A stretch of DNA of 64,000 bases from Opitutaceae bacterium (GTDB lineage: Bacteria; Verrucomicrobiota; Verrucomicrobiia; Opitutales; Opitutaceae): NCBI GenBank assembly GCA_041395105.1, contig JAWLBB010000001.1:992001-1056000 (forward strand), read 5' to 3'. The stretch's first letter is position 1. The number at the start of each line of letters is the position of its first letter. A model generated the notes under the pieces. That model had not been told where the DNA came from. It was given only the letters and a program-made list of their open reading frames with translations, and searched no databases. Positions 35,081 to 42,562 of this stretch are shown one piece after another. Made by a program: the position numbers and the translations under genes.

Positions 35081-35365
35081 ATGCCAAAAAAAAAGGGTCG
35101 CCGAAAACCCTCACGTTCCCGCACCTCAGGAACCCCAAAGTACATAGAGCGTAAGCGCCTAATTCGTGAACAGCGCGAGCGTCGTAATCTGGCCTTGGGC
35201 TTGAGTGCTGCAACAATGGCAGTTACTGGCGTCTTTGGATATGTCAGGCACCGCGCTCTTGAGAATGATGGCTATTTCCAAATTTCCTCAGGATCCCTTC
35301 TCTGCGTCGGTCTACTCGCGGCAGGTGCCGCCTGGAGTTTGTTCGATTGGTTGAGGCACAGGTAG
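35081..35365 (+). CDS. Small basic membrane protein, 94 residues
   Basis: ATG 35081 gives a strongly basic start (MPKKKGRRKPSRSR, ERKRLIREQRERRN) and two hydrophobic helices (LALGLSAATMAVTGVFGYV and GSLLCVGLLAAGAAWSLF). The basic end should face the cytoplasm. No family is recognised. The upstream in-frame start at 34940 lies in a less protein-like stretch. Confidence 0.45.
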   Translation: MPKKKGRRKPSRSRTSGTPKYIERKRLIREQRERRNLALGLSAATMAVTGVFGYVRHRALENDGYFQISSGSLLCVGLLAAGAAWSLFDWLRHR

Positions 35366-35542
35366 TCTGAATAAGCGATGATGCTCCATCGATATGAACC
35401 GCTTTCAATACCACACCCACGAGCATCAGAGTCGGGGGATGGTTTGTTGGCATGTGGCGAATTCTCGCTTTCACCTGGGTGGGAAGACACCGCTTTACAT
35501 ACATTTCTGGTGCTTAGGGGGGCCGGCCGGACTATCCCTCAT
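35366..35542. other. Short stretch without a gene
   Basis: No coding pattern. It leads into an IS1380 scar, so it may be the flank of an old insertion. Confidence 0.4.
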
Positions 35543-35680
35543 ACTTGCGGCCATTTACTCTTGATAACCCGACGCCCTTGAGGCACATTCTCTTCATTGC
35601 GTGGTTGGTTTGTTTATTTGCTACCCACTGACTATCAGCGGTTAATCAAGCACGCGATACTTTTTTACGAAATATCCGGG
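35543..35680 (-). mobile_element. IS1380-family right-end scar
   Basis: About 138 bp from CTTGCGGCCATTTACTCTTG to GAAATATCCGGG match the end of the intact IS copy at 54.5-54.66 kb with few changes. Only the terminal region and the first transposase codons remain. It is closer to the intact copy than the scar at 16.3 kb. Confidence 0.75.
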
Positions 35681-35684
35681 CTAA

Positions 35685-35820
35685 GGGCCTGTCGGACTTA
35701 GGAAACGTGCACCCAAGATAGGCTGTTGAAGGCATGCTGCGTTGCGTATTCGACAGATTCTGCGCCGTCGTCTGCAAATACAGGATTCTAGCTCAGACAA
35801 TCGCTAAGTCCGCCAGACTC
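35685..35820. mobile_element. MITE of 136 bp, IS5-group-like ends
   Basis: GGGCCTGTCGGACTTAG at the left matches the complement of CTAAGTCCGCCAGACTC at the right (14 of 17), and CTAA flanks both sides (35681-35684 and 35821-35824). No coding capacity. It is inserted directly at the edge of the IS1380 scar and ends 16 bp before the arsenite-pump start, so it may supply or block the promoter. Confidence 0.55.
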
Positions 35821-35836
35821 CTAATCCATTCCTCTT

Positions 35837-36889
35837 ATGTCAGAAGCTGTCGCCAAGAACATGTCATTTCTCGACCGTTACCTGACGGTCTGGATTTTCG
35901 CAGCCATGGGACTCGGGGTTCTCCTGGGCCAGTTCGTGATCACCGACCCAGCGGCGTTTTTCGCTCCGCTCACAGTGGGCACGACCAACCAGCCCATCGC
36001 CATCGGCCTGATCCTCATGATGTATCCTCCACTGGCGAAGGTGAAATATTCGCAGTTGCCGAAGGTCTTTGCCGACACCCGAATCCTTGGTTTGTCGTTG
36101 GTGCAGAACTGGATTGTCGGCCCGGTGCTCATGTTCCTGCTGGCTGTGATTTTCCTGCGCGATCGGCCGGACTATATGGTGGGGCTCATTCTGGTCGGGA
36201 TCGCCCGTTGTATCGCAATGGTGCTCGTGTGGAACGAACTTGCCAAAGGCAGCCGCGAATACGCCGCCGGTTTGGTCGCCCTCAATAGCATAGCGCAGAT
36301 CCTCTTTTACAGCGTGTTCGCGTGGGTCTTCATCACTGTGTTGCCGCCGTATTTCGGTCTCGAAGGCCGTGTCGTCGAGATAGCGATGAAGGACATATTC
36401 TGGAGCGTGATGATCTATCTGGGCATTCCTTTTGCCGCCGGTGTGTTGAGCCGCGTGATCCTCGTGCCGCTTAAGGGTGAAGAGTGGTATGATCAGGAGT
36501 TTATCCCGCGTATCTCGCCGATCACACTGACGGCATTGCTCTTCACCATCGTGGTGATGTTTACCTTCAAGGGTGAGGCCATCGTGGACCTACCGCTCGA
36601 CGTGCTGCGCATCGCTATTCCATTGACGCTTTACTTCGTTCTGATGTTCTTCGTCAGCTTCTTCATGGCCAAGAAACTCGGAGCCGACTACCCGCGCGCG
36701 ACAACCCTGGCCTTTACTTCTTCGGGCAATAATTTCGAGTTGGCGATTGCGGTGGCCATCGCGGTCTTCGGTCTCAACTCGGCTGTGGCTTTCGCGACCG
36801 TGGTTGGACCGCTTATCGAAGTGCCGGTTTTGATCGGCTTGGTGCATGTAGCTCTACGGTTTCGTCGGAAGTTCGACCCAGTCCCCTGA
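35837..36889 (+). CDS. arsB: Arsenite efflux permease, ACR3 family
   Basis: 350 residues with ten hydrophobic segments. TNQPIAIGLILMMYPPLAKV is typical, and VGIARCIAMVLVWNELAKGS contains the conserved Cys of the fourth helix needed for As(III) transport. It pumps arsenite out of the cell using the proton gradient. ArsC follows after nine bases. No ArsR gene is seen, and the upstream region is a MITE, so control must come from elsewhere. Confidence 0.92.
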   Translation: MSEAVAKNMSFLDRYLTVWIFAAMGLGVLLGQFVITDPAAFFAPLTVGTTNQPIAIGLILMMYPPLAKVKYSQLPKVFADTRILGLSLVQNWIVGPVLMFLLAVIFLRDRPDYMVGLILVGIARCIAMVLVWNELAKGSREYAAGLVALNSIAQILFYSVFAWVFITVLPPYFGLEGRVVEIAMKDIFWSVMIYLGIPFAAGVLSRVILVPLKGEEWYDQEFIPRISPITLTALLFTIVVMFTFKGEAIVDLPLDVLRIAIPLTLYFVLMFFVSFFMAKKLGADYPRATTLAFTSSGNNFELAIAVAIAVFGLNSAVAFATVVGPLIEVPVLIGLVHVALRFRRKFDPVP

Positions 36890-36898
36890 TACTTGATC

Positions 36899-37366
36899 AT
36901 GTCGAGACCTTCCATTCTCATTCTGTGCACTGGAAACTCCTGCCGCAGTCAAATGGCTGAAGGTTTGCTGCGAGCCGCAGCGGGCGACATCGTTGATGTA
37001 CATAGTGCAGGGGTTAAGCCTTCTGGCGGAGTGCATCCACGTGCAATCGCGGCGATGGCCGAAATAGGCATCGAAATTTCAGGGCAGACCTCGAAGCATT
37101 TGGATCAGTTCCTCAAACAGCGGATTACCACGGTCATCACCGTTTGCGGAAATGAAGACGATACCTGCCCTACATTTCCAGGGAAAGTGAACCGTCATCA
37201 TTGGGGCTTTTCAGACCCGAGTCATCATGTGGGCTTAGAGAACGAAATCACAGCCGAGTTTCGCAAAGTGCGAGACGAGATGAAACGTATCTTCGACGCC
37301 TATGCAGTCGGATTGCGAGAGGGCGCCGCATTCGCCACCACCAAGCCCCCTGTCGTCGATGGTTGA
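36899..37366 (+). CDS. arsC: Arsenate reductase, thioredoxin-coupled (LMW-phosphatase type)
   Basis: 155 residues from ATG 36899. ILILCTGNSCRSQMAEGLL is the phosphatase-like P-loop with nucleophile Cys10 and Cys15. VCGNEDDTCPTFPG supplies the redox pair of the thioredoxin cascade. HHWGFSDPS carries the general-acid Asp. It reduces As(V) to As(III), which ACR3 exports. A TTG six bases upstream is an alternative start. Confidence 0.92.
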   Translation: MSRPSILILCTGNSCRSQMAEGLLRAAAGDIVDVHSAGVKPSGGVHPRAIAAMAEIGIEISGQTSKHLDQFLKQRITTVITVCGNEDDTCPTFPGKVNRHHWGFSDPSHHVGLENEITAEFRKVRDEMKRIFDAYAVGLREGAAFATTKPPVVDG

Positions 37367-37536
37367 ACCGGCACCGGATTGAGATGAGATCCAATGGATT
37401 GAAGATTGGCCGCGAATTTCCAATGCTGGGCGATCCTACCTTCTGCTGCGCCCATTCAGTCAGAGCTTTTCTACTAAGGCATCAAGCCCCACTCTACGGT
37501 GCGACCTTGAGTTTCAGCAGTTGCCGGATCCGCAGT

Positions 37537-38001
37537 CTATTCAGAGGTTGCTCTGACCGCGGCGGCGACGTTGCCGAGGCAACAGGATCCCTGGGGATTG
37601 CGGATCTCGCAGGCGCAGTTGCCGGCCTTGATTTCCGCCTTGATGCGACCTGGAATTGTTGTGTTGCCGTTCGCACCAATTTCATCCCGCAACATGCCTT
37701 CGGTGAATCCAAAGCAGTAGCATAGCGGCCGTTCGGGTCCCGATGTTTTCTGGGTGATTAATTGGCGGAGCTCGCGAGTTTCGAACCGTCGGCCAATGGC
37801 AGAGAAGTAGGCGACTTCACATTCCGGGGATGGGCAGAAGTAGTAGGCCTTATCTGCTGAGACACTTTCAATGAAAAACGGCCTGAGTTGGTGCTTGAGC
37901 AAGCGAGGGGTGACTGATTTCCCTTTTGCCTTACACGAGGGGCATTCAGCTTTCTGTGATCCTTTCGTCTCGGTTTCTGAATTCTGCCAGCAATCTTTCA
38001 T
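37537..38001 (-). CDS. CopZ-like iron-sulfur/zinc protein of the mer-type operon
   Basis: 154 residues. An N-terminal zinc-type CPSCKAKG and a CPSPEC pair are followed by CYCFGFTEGMLRDEI and CACEIRNPQGSCCLGNV, the [2Fe-2S] pattern of the CopZ N-terminal (BFD-like) domain. CopZ proteins deliver or sense Cu(I); here the gene is coupled by ATGA overlap to a MerT-MerP fusion, so it may receive the imported metal in the cytoplasm. It lacks the HMA domain of full CopZ. Confidence 0.7.
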   Translation of the reverse strand: MKDCWQNSETETKGSQKAECPSCKAKGKSVTPRLLKHQLRPFFIESVSADKAYYFCPSPECEVAYFSAIGRRFETRELRQLITQKTSGPERPLCYCFGFTEGMLRDEIGANGNTTIPGRIKAEIKAGNCACEIRNPQGSCCLGNVAAAVRATSE

Positions 38002-38618
38002 GGATGGTTTTCTGGAGCGTTGTCGGGAGGAAAGCCTGTGGCCCTGATAGCAGAGCGAAGACGGGGGAGGTCTGTCACCGCAGGATCAAACAGTATGACG
38101 GCCTCCTTGTCCGCGTAGGTGACTTCTGCCGCCAATACTCCATCTTCTCTGCGGAGCGTTGACGCTATCATGGTTGCGCAGGCCGCGCAGTCCATTGAAG
38201 GGATGGAAAACCTGATTGAATCGGATTCTGCTCCTTTTCTTGAATGCATCATCGATTGGCTATCGGAAGCTGTGATGGCCACTCTCTCTGCAAACCAGGG
38301 GTAGGCTGCGAGTCCGACGGTGAGGAGGGTGGCGATTGAGAGTAGGGTCACCGTAGTTCGCTTGGGTGGAGCTTTTGTGGAGCACGATTCGCCTGCCGCG
38401 CAACTGCTCCTGGATCGCAGAATCAGTACCCACGAGGCTCCGAGAAGACCAAAGGTAAGGGCGAGAAGCAACGGCCGGTAGGCTGCAAACCAGGATGCCG
38501 CCGCGAATCCTCCTAAGCCAACGGCAAGCATGACGACCGGTCCGATGCAGCAGAGGGAGGCCGCAAAGGCGGATGTTAGCCCCGCACCGATGAACCAGAG
38601 GGTTCGCCTTGATTTCAT
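37998..38618 (-). CDS. merTP: MerT-MerP fusion, mercuric ion transport protein
   Basis: 206 residues. The N-terminal MerT part has the vicinal pair in FAASLCCIGPVVML in its first helix and a second Cys pair in SRSSCAAGESC; three hydrophobic helices are seen. Residues of about 135-206 form a MerP/HMA domain with SMDCAACATM. It should bind Hg(II) and pass it inward. Start ATG 38618 lies where transcription itself should begin (see the promoter), so the message may be leaderless. No merA is in the window. Confidence 0.82.
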   Translation of the reverse strand: MKSRRTLWFIGAGLTSAFAASLCCIGPVVMLAVGLGGFAAASWFAAYRPLLLALTFGLLGASWVLILRSRSSCAAGESCSTKAPPKRTTVTLLSIATLLTVGLAAYPWFAERVAITASDSQSMMHSRKGAESDSIRFSIPSMDCAACATMIASTLRREDGVLAAEVTYADKEAVILFDPAVTDLPRLRSAIRATGFPPDNAPENHP

Positions 38619-38624
38619 GTGGAA

Positions 38625-38656
38625 ACTCTACACCCTGTAGCATACTTCAGGGTCAA
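38625..38656 (-). promoter_or_regulatory. MerR-type promoter and operator
   Basis: Read on the minus strand: -35 TTGACC (38656-38651), a 20-bp spacer and -10 TAGAGT (38630-38625). The dyad ACCCTG (38632) with CAGGGT (38648) is centred in the spacer. An overlong spacer around a dyad is the hallmark of MerR-activated promoters, which the regulator twists into shape when metal binds. The -10 box ends six bases before the merTP ATG. Confidence 0.7.
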
Positions 38657-38672
38657 ACTCAGTTTTTGGGCA

Positions 38673-39074
38673 ATGACAATCGGCGAGCTATCGAAAAAGG
38701 CGGGTGTCAGCGTGGAAGCCATCCGGTATTATGAGCGGGAGGGCATTTTGCCGCGAGCGTATCGCTGGAGCGACAACAACTACCGTGATTTTGATGAAGA
38801 CGCTCTGATGCGCCTAAAATTTGTCCGATCAGCCAAGGATTCAGGATTCACATTGAGAGAGATCAGAAAGCTGATGGATCTCAATCTAGTGCCCGGTGAG
38901 GCCTGTGCAGATGTCGAGAAAATGATCGACCAGAAATTGGAGGTCATCGAGTCGAGGATTGGCCGAATGCGCCGACTCGAAGCGAACTTGGTCGAAATGC
39001 AAAAGGCATGTCGTGCCGGGCTTGTTGACGGGAAATGCCCAGCTCTGTGGCAGTTCAGTGCGAGCCTGGAATAG
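38673..39074 (+). CDS. merR: MerR-family regulator, mercury-type
   Basis: 133 residues from ATG 38673; the in-frame ATG at 38619 would run through the operator. MTIGELSKKAGVSVEAIRYY is the winged helix-turn-helix. A long dimer helix follows. Three Cys at GEACADVEK, MQKACRAG and GKCPALW match the Hg(II)-binding triad of true MerR. It is divergent from merTP and shares the operator between them. Confidence 0.85.
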   Translation: MTIGELSKKAGVSVEAIRYYEREGILPRAYRWSDNNYRDFDEDALMRLKFVRSAKDSGFTLREIRKLMDLNLVPGEACADVEKMIDQKLEVIESRIGRMRRLEANLVEMQKACRAGLVDGKCPALWQFSASLE

Positions 39075-39629
39075 GTTTCAGCAAACGGACAAACCGTAAG
39101 ACGTACAATGTGCCAATATATTACCCGATTCAGAGTTCACTCCCTATGATTCGGGACTGGCCAAGCGCTCCGAAGGCGGCGGGACGGGGACCAAACGCAG
39201 AATGAACGCTTAACGACAGTCCGAATACTTCGGTGGTGGAACCTCTAGCGAGTCCGAATCCCACCACCAGACCGCGATCGGCAGTAGTTGGCCCCCAAGT
39301 GACTGCCAAGCAGAAAGTAACATGCGTTGGAAAGGCTCACTCATCTGGGAGTGCTGGTGCGATGTAACGGACGGACCTCTGTGTCGAATGCTTTTGGCAG
39401 TTCCAAGATGCGCTGGGATAGGCCAGCTAGGTTCACCCAGTTTAGGACGCCACTCGTTCTGCAAATTGCGGATTGAACACTGGATCAAGTAGACGTGGCT
39501 GGTTCAGAGTCCAGTAACCCTCGACCATTGGGGATCAATACCTCCGGGGATTGAGAGTCTCTGAAAATTGAGTGAATCGCCGATGTAGCTCTTGACAAAA
39601 TGGCATAGTCACAGTTGGTAACTATCTTA
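39075..39629. other. Intergenic stretch of about 550 bp
   Basis: No gene recognised. A 92-codon minus-strand frame at 39210-39488 has no family pattern. Near the right end, TTGACA at 39592 could be a -35 box for the efflux operon. Confidence 0.4.
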
Positions 39630-40049
39630 GTGCCGAAGAAAGTAATCACAATATGGCTCTCAAGCCTGTTTGCGCTGAACGCGGTTTTTGGTGCGTACGG
39701 CGGGTTACTTCTGTGCATCCATCAGAACCTGATTGTTCATACGGAATCGGGTGTGGCAGGCGGCTTTCGTTGTGAGGCTGGGTCCAACAATGGACTGTCC
39801 GATTTTTCTTGTCTTTCCGGGTCTGAGCCCTGTTTGGACGTCGAACTCATTGGAGGAGCTCTTCCGGCGTTTAGAGCTGGAGAGTTTCATTCCATATCCA
39901 GCGTTACGCAGGTCTGCGGCATCGTAGAAACGGCTGCTGACCCGGTTTTTCCCCTATTTGAAGTTGCCAAAGCAGTGCAGCTTCGGGCTCCGCCGGTAGT
40001 GCGGGCGACGAGTGTTCTCGTCGCGCAGGTAGTCAATCTGCGCATCTGA
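39630..40049 (+). CDS. Small secreted protein leading the metal-efflux operon
   Basis: 139 residues from GTG 39630; TTG 39615 is an alternative. A signal-like segment (VITIWLSSLFALNAVFGAYG) is followed by LLLCIHQNLIVH and a Cys-containing stretch SGSEPCLDVELIG. Small Cys/His proteins of this design often open Czc/Cus-type operons and may bind metal in the periplasm. No named family is claimed. Confidence 0.5.
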   Translation: MPKKVITIWLSSLFALNAVFGAYGGLLLCIHQNLIVHTESGVAGGFRCEAGSNNGLSDFSCLSGSEPCLDVELIGGALPAFRAGEFHSISSVTQVCGIVETAADPVFPLFEVAKAVQLRAPPVVRATSVLVAQVVNLRI

Positions 40050-40154
40050 TATCCTGATAGAGTTAGGGTCGAAATCCATTCCGTGGGAATGGCTTTTCGG
40101 AATGCAGCACCCTCCGAGAGGGTCTGTTCATCTCAACTTTTATCAGGATCATTG

Positions 40155-41429
40155 ATGCACCGCCTATTAAAACGTAAACAAGTTCTATCCATTCTCCTTT
40201 GTGCTCCGATTGGAGCTCTTTCTGCCCAAGAATTCGACGCAAGCCGTCAATCGACCATCAGTTACGAAATCGCCCTGAACCGGGCAATTGACACTGATCC
40301 CGAATTGCGGGGATTTGAAGCCAGAGTGGAAGCAGCAGAGGGTCAGGTCGAACAGGCCAGCCTTCGACCGAATCCTGTCGTAGGAGCAGACATAGAGAAT
40401 TTCTTTGGTTCGGGTGATTATCGCGATGTGCAGGGTGTGGAGCTCACCCTCGGTGTGGCTCAACTCATCGAGACCGCAGGCAAGCGGGCCAAGCGAACTG
40501 AGCTGGCCCGCACCTTACGGGACAATGTCGCTTGGGATCGCGAGCTCAGGCTCGCTGCAGTCGAGACTGCTGTCCGGTCCGCATTTGTCGATGTGTTGCT
40601 CGCTCAGAAGTGGCTCGATCTGCGAGGGGAACAGCTCAACCTCGCAAGGCGTAGCGAAGCTGAGACGGCTCGCTTGGTTGATGCTGCCCGCTCCACGCAA
40701 GTTGAGCTGACCCGTGCCGGATTGGCCGTGCAGCAGCAGGAATTTGCATTGAAGCAGGCACGACTGGCGTTGAATGCAGCCCGTGGCCGACTGGCGGCTC
40801 TGTGGGGCGATTCACCCAGTACAGAGTTCAAGGTGACCGGATCCGTCGAGTTGGAAGCACAACTGCCCGAGCTGGCGCAACTGGTAGCGATCCTGCCACA
40901 AAGTGCATTCCTGGCGAGATACGACGGGAACAGGCGCATCCAGGAAGCGTCGCTCACCCTGGAGGAGGCAAGGGCCACGCCGGATGTCGAAGTTTTTGGG
41001 GGAGGGCGATATTTCAATGAAGGAAGCGGCGATGCCGCTTTTGTGCTCGGCATCGCGATCCCGTGGCCACTTTTCGACAAGAACCAGGGGAATATCCGCA
41101 CAGCTCGGGCAAAGCTACGGTCCGTTGACTACGAACGAGAGGCTACGCGACGCCAACTCATCATCAAACTGACCGACGCCTATCAGGAACTGGCTGCAGC
41201 GTCCGAGGAAGCCCGCAGCGTGCAAACAGGTCTCCGCCCAGCAGCTGAGCGGTCAATGGCGGAAACAGAGGAAGGTTTTGAGCGCGGGCAATTCACCTTG
41301 CTCTCAGTGCTGGAGAGTCGGGCAACGCTGTTCGAGATCAGTGAGATCTATCTTGATGCGGTCACTCGCTATACCGTCGCACAGGCACGAATCGAAATGC
41401 TCACACGCCCGGCGAAGCCAATCCATTAA
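40155..41429 (+). CDS. TolC-family outer-membrane efflux factor (CzcC/CusC type)
   Basis: 424 residues from ATG 40155, which gives a clean signal peptide (MHRLLKRKQVLSILLCAPIG, cleavage near LSAQEF). Two long helical repeats carry PNPVVGADIENFFG and, in the second half, ATPDVEVFGGGRYF, as in OEP proteins. It forms the outer-membrane channel of the tripartite pump encoded by the next two genes. The earlier start at 40083 would put 24 non-signal residues in front. Confidence 0.85.
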   Translation: MHRLLKRKQVLSILLCAPIGALSAQEFDASRQSTISYEIALNRAIDTDPELRGFEARVEAAEGQVEQASLRPNPVVGADIENFFGSGDYRDVQGVELTLGVAQLIETAGKRAKRTELARTLRDNVAWDRELRLAAVETAVRSAFVDVLLAQKWLDLRGEQLNLARRSEAETARLVDAARSTQVELTRAGLAVQQQEFALKQARLALNAARGRLAALWGDSPSTEFKVTGSVELEAQLPELAQLVAILPQSAFLARYDGNRRIQEASLTLEEARATPDVEVFGGGRYFNEGSGDAAFVLGIAIPWPLFDKNQGNIRTARAKLRSVDYEREATRRQLIIKLTDAYQELAAASEEARSVQTGLRPAAERSMAETEEGFERGQFTLLSVLESRATLFEISEIYLDAVTRYTVAQARIEMLTRPAKPIH

Positions 41430-41440
41430 CCCTTTCAAAA

Positions 41441-42544
41441 ATGAAATCCATTACATCCCACTCATCAACGAAATACATGCGCCACGCATTCTGCCTGACA
41501 TCGCTCCTCATTGGCTTGGGTCTCGCATCGAGCGCCCAAGCTCAGTCACAGACGGACCACGGAACGGCCGAAGAACATGGACACGATGAATCCCATGCAA
41601 CCCGAAATGACCATGATGCTCATGGCACTGGAAACGAAGACAATGGTCATGACATTGGTTCAGAAGGCCATGAAGATCGCGGGGAAGGAGAGGGTGAGCA
41701 TGGCGACGAACATGGTGGCCCGATCGAACTTTCCCCCGCCGACATGCTTGACTTTGGCATTCAGGTCGAGGCTGCAGCGTCCGGAACGATCCATGACGAG
41801 CTTCGTTTGCAGGGTGAAGTGCGTATGAACGAAAACGCCATGGGGCATGTCAGTCCGCGTTTCGGTGGAGTTGTCACTTCGATCAATAAGCGCCTCGGTG
41901 ATCGTGTTTCACAGGGCGAAGTTTTGGCGGAAATGGAAAGCAATGAGACGTTGCGACCATTCCAGCTGGTTGCGCCTCTGGATGGGACTGTGGTTTCTTT
42001 TCACATCACGCCAGGCGAAAGTCTATCCGCGGGCGAGGTCGCCTATACTATCGCAGACACGTCGACAATTTGGGTGGATCTTCGGGTCTACCAACGCGAC
42101 TTACCTAAAGTGCACCATGGACAGGCACTTCGCATCTCTGCCGGACACGAATACGAGGAACTTGAAGGCGAGATCTCGTATGTGGGTCCTGTCATCGACG
42201 AATCGAACCGGACTGGATTTGTTCGTGCCGAATTGGAAAACCCCGACGGAACCTATCGCCCGGGACTCTTCGTAATTGGAAATGTCCTGCTGGACGCTCA
42301 TCAGGTGCCAGCCATGGTCCCCCGCTCAGGAGTTATCTCCATGGATGGGGAGTCTGTCATCTTCGTGCAATCAGAAGATGGTCACGGGTTCGAAGCACGA
42401 GTGGTTACGCTCGGGCGAACGGACACCGAAAACGTCGAGATCCGAACAGGTATCCAACCCGGCGAACTCTACGTCGCCAAAGGTGGATTTTTCCTCAAGG
42501 CCGATTCGCAGAAGGAAGACTTCGGCGATGGTCACGGTCATTAG
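41441..42544 (+). CDS. RND efflux periplasmic adaptor (CzcB/CusB type) with His-rich N terminus
   Basis: 367 residues. After the signal peptide (ATG 41441 or 41477) comes a stretch of about 55 residues with more than a dozen His among Asp and Glu (EEHGHDESHATRNDHDAH), a likely metal-collecting tail. The barrel-sandwich core follows (LDGTVVSFHITPGESLSAGE) and then the beta barrel. It links the inner-membrane pump to the outer channel. His-rich tails favour Zn, Co, Ni or Cd over Cu. Confidence 0.85.
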   Translation: MKSITSHSSTKYMRHAFCLTSLLIGLGLASSAQAQSQTDHGTAEEHGHDESHATRNDHDAHGTGNEDNGHDIGSEGHEDRGEGEGEHGDEHGGPIELSPADMLDFGIQVEAAASGTIHDELRLQGEVRMNENAMGHVSPRFGGVVTSINKRLGDRVSQGEVLAEMESNETLRPFQLVAPLDGTVVSFHITPGESLSAGEVAYTIADTSTIWVDLRVYQRDLPKVHHGQALRISAGHEYEELEGEISYVGPVIDESNRTGFVRAELENPDGTYRPGLFVIGNVLLDAHQVPAMVPRSGVISMDGESVIFVQSEDGHGFEARVVTLGRTDTENVEIRTGIQPGELYVAKGGFFLKADSQKEDFGDGHGH

Positions 42545-42562
42545 AACAAAAGGATTTTCGCC

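Noticed and set aside
39210..39488. 92-codon minus-strand frame
   Set aside because: No ribosome site, no family pattern and unremarkable composition; left as intergenic.
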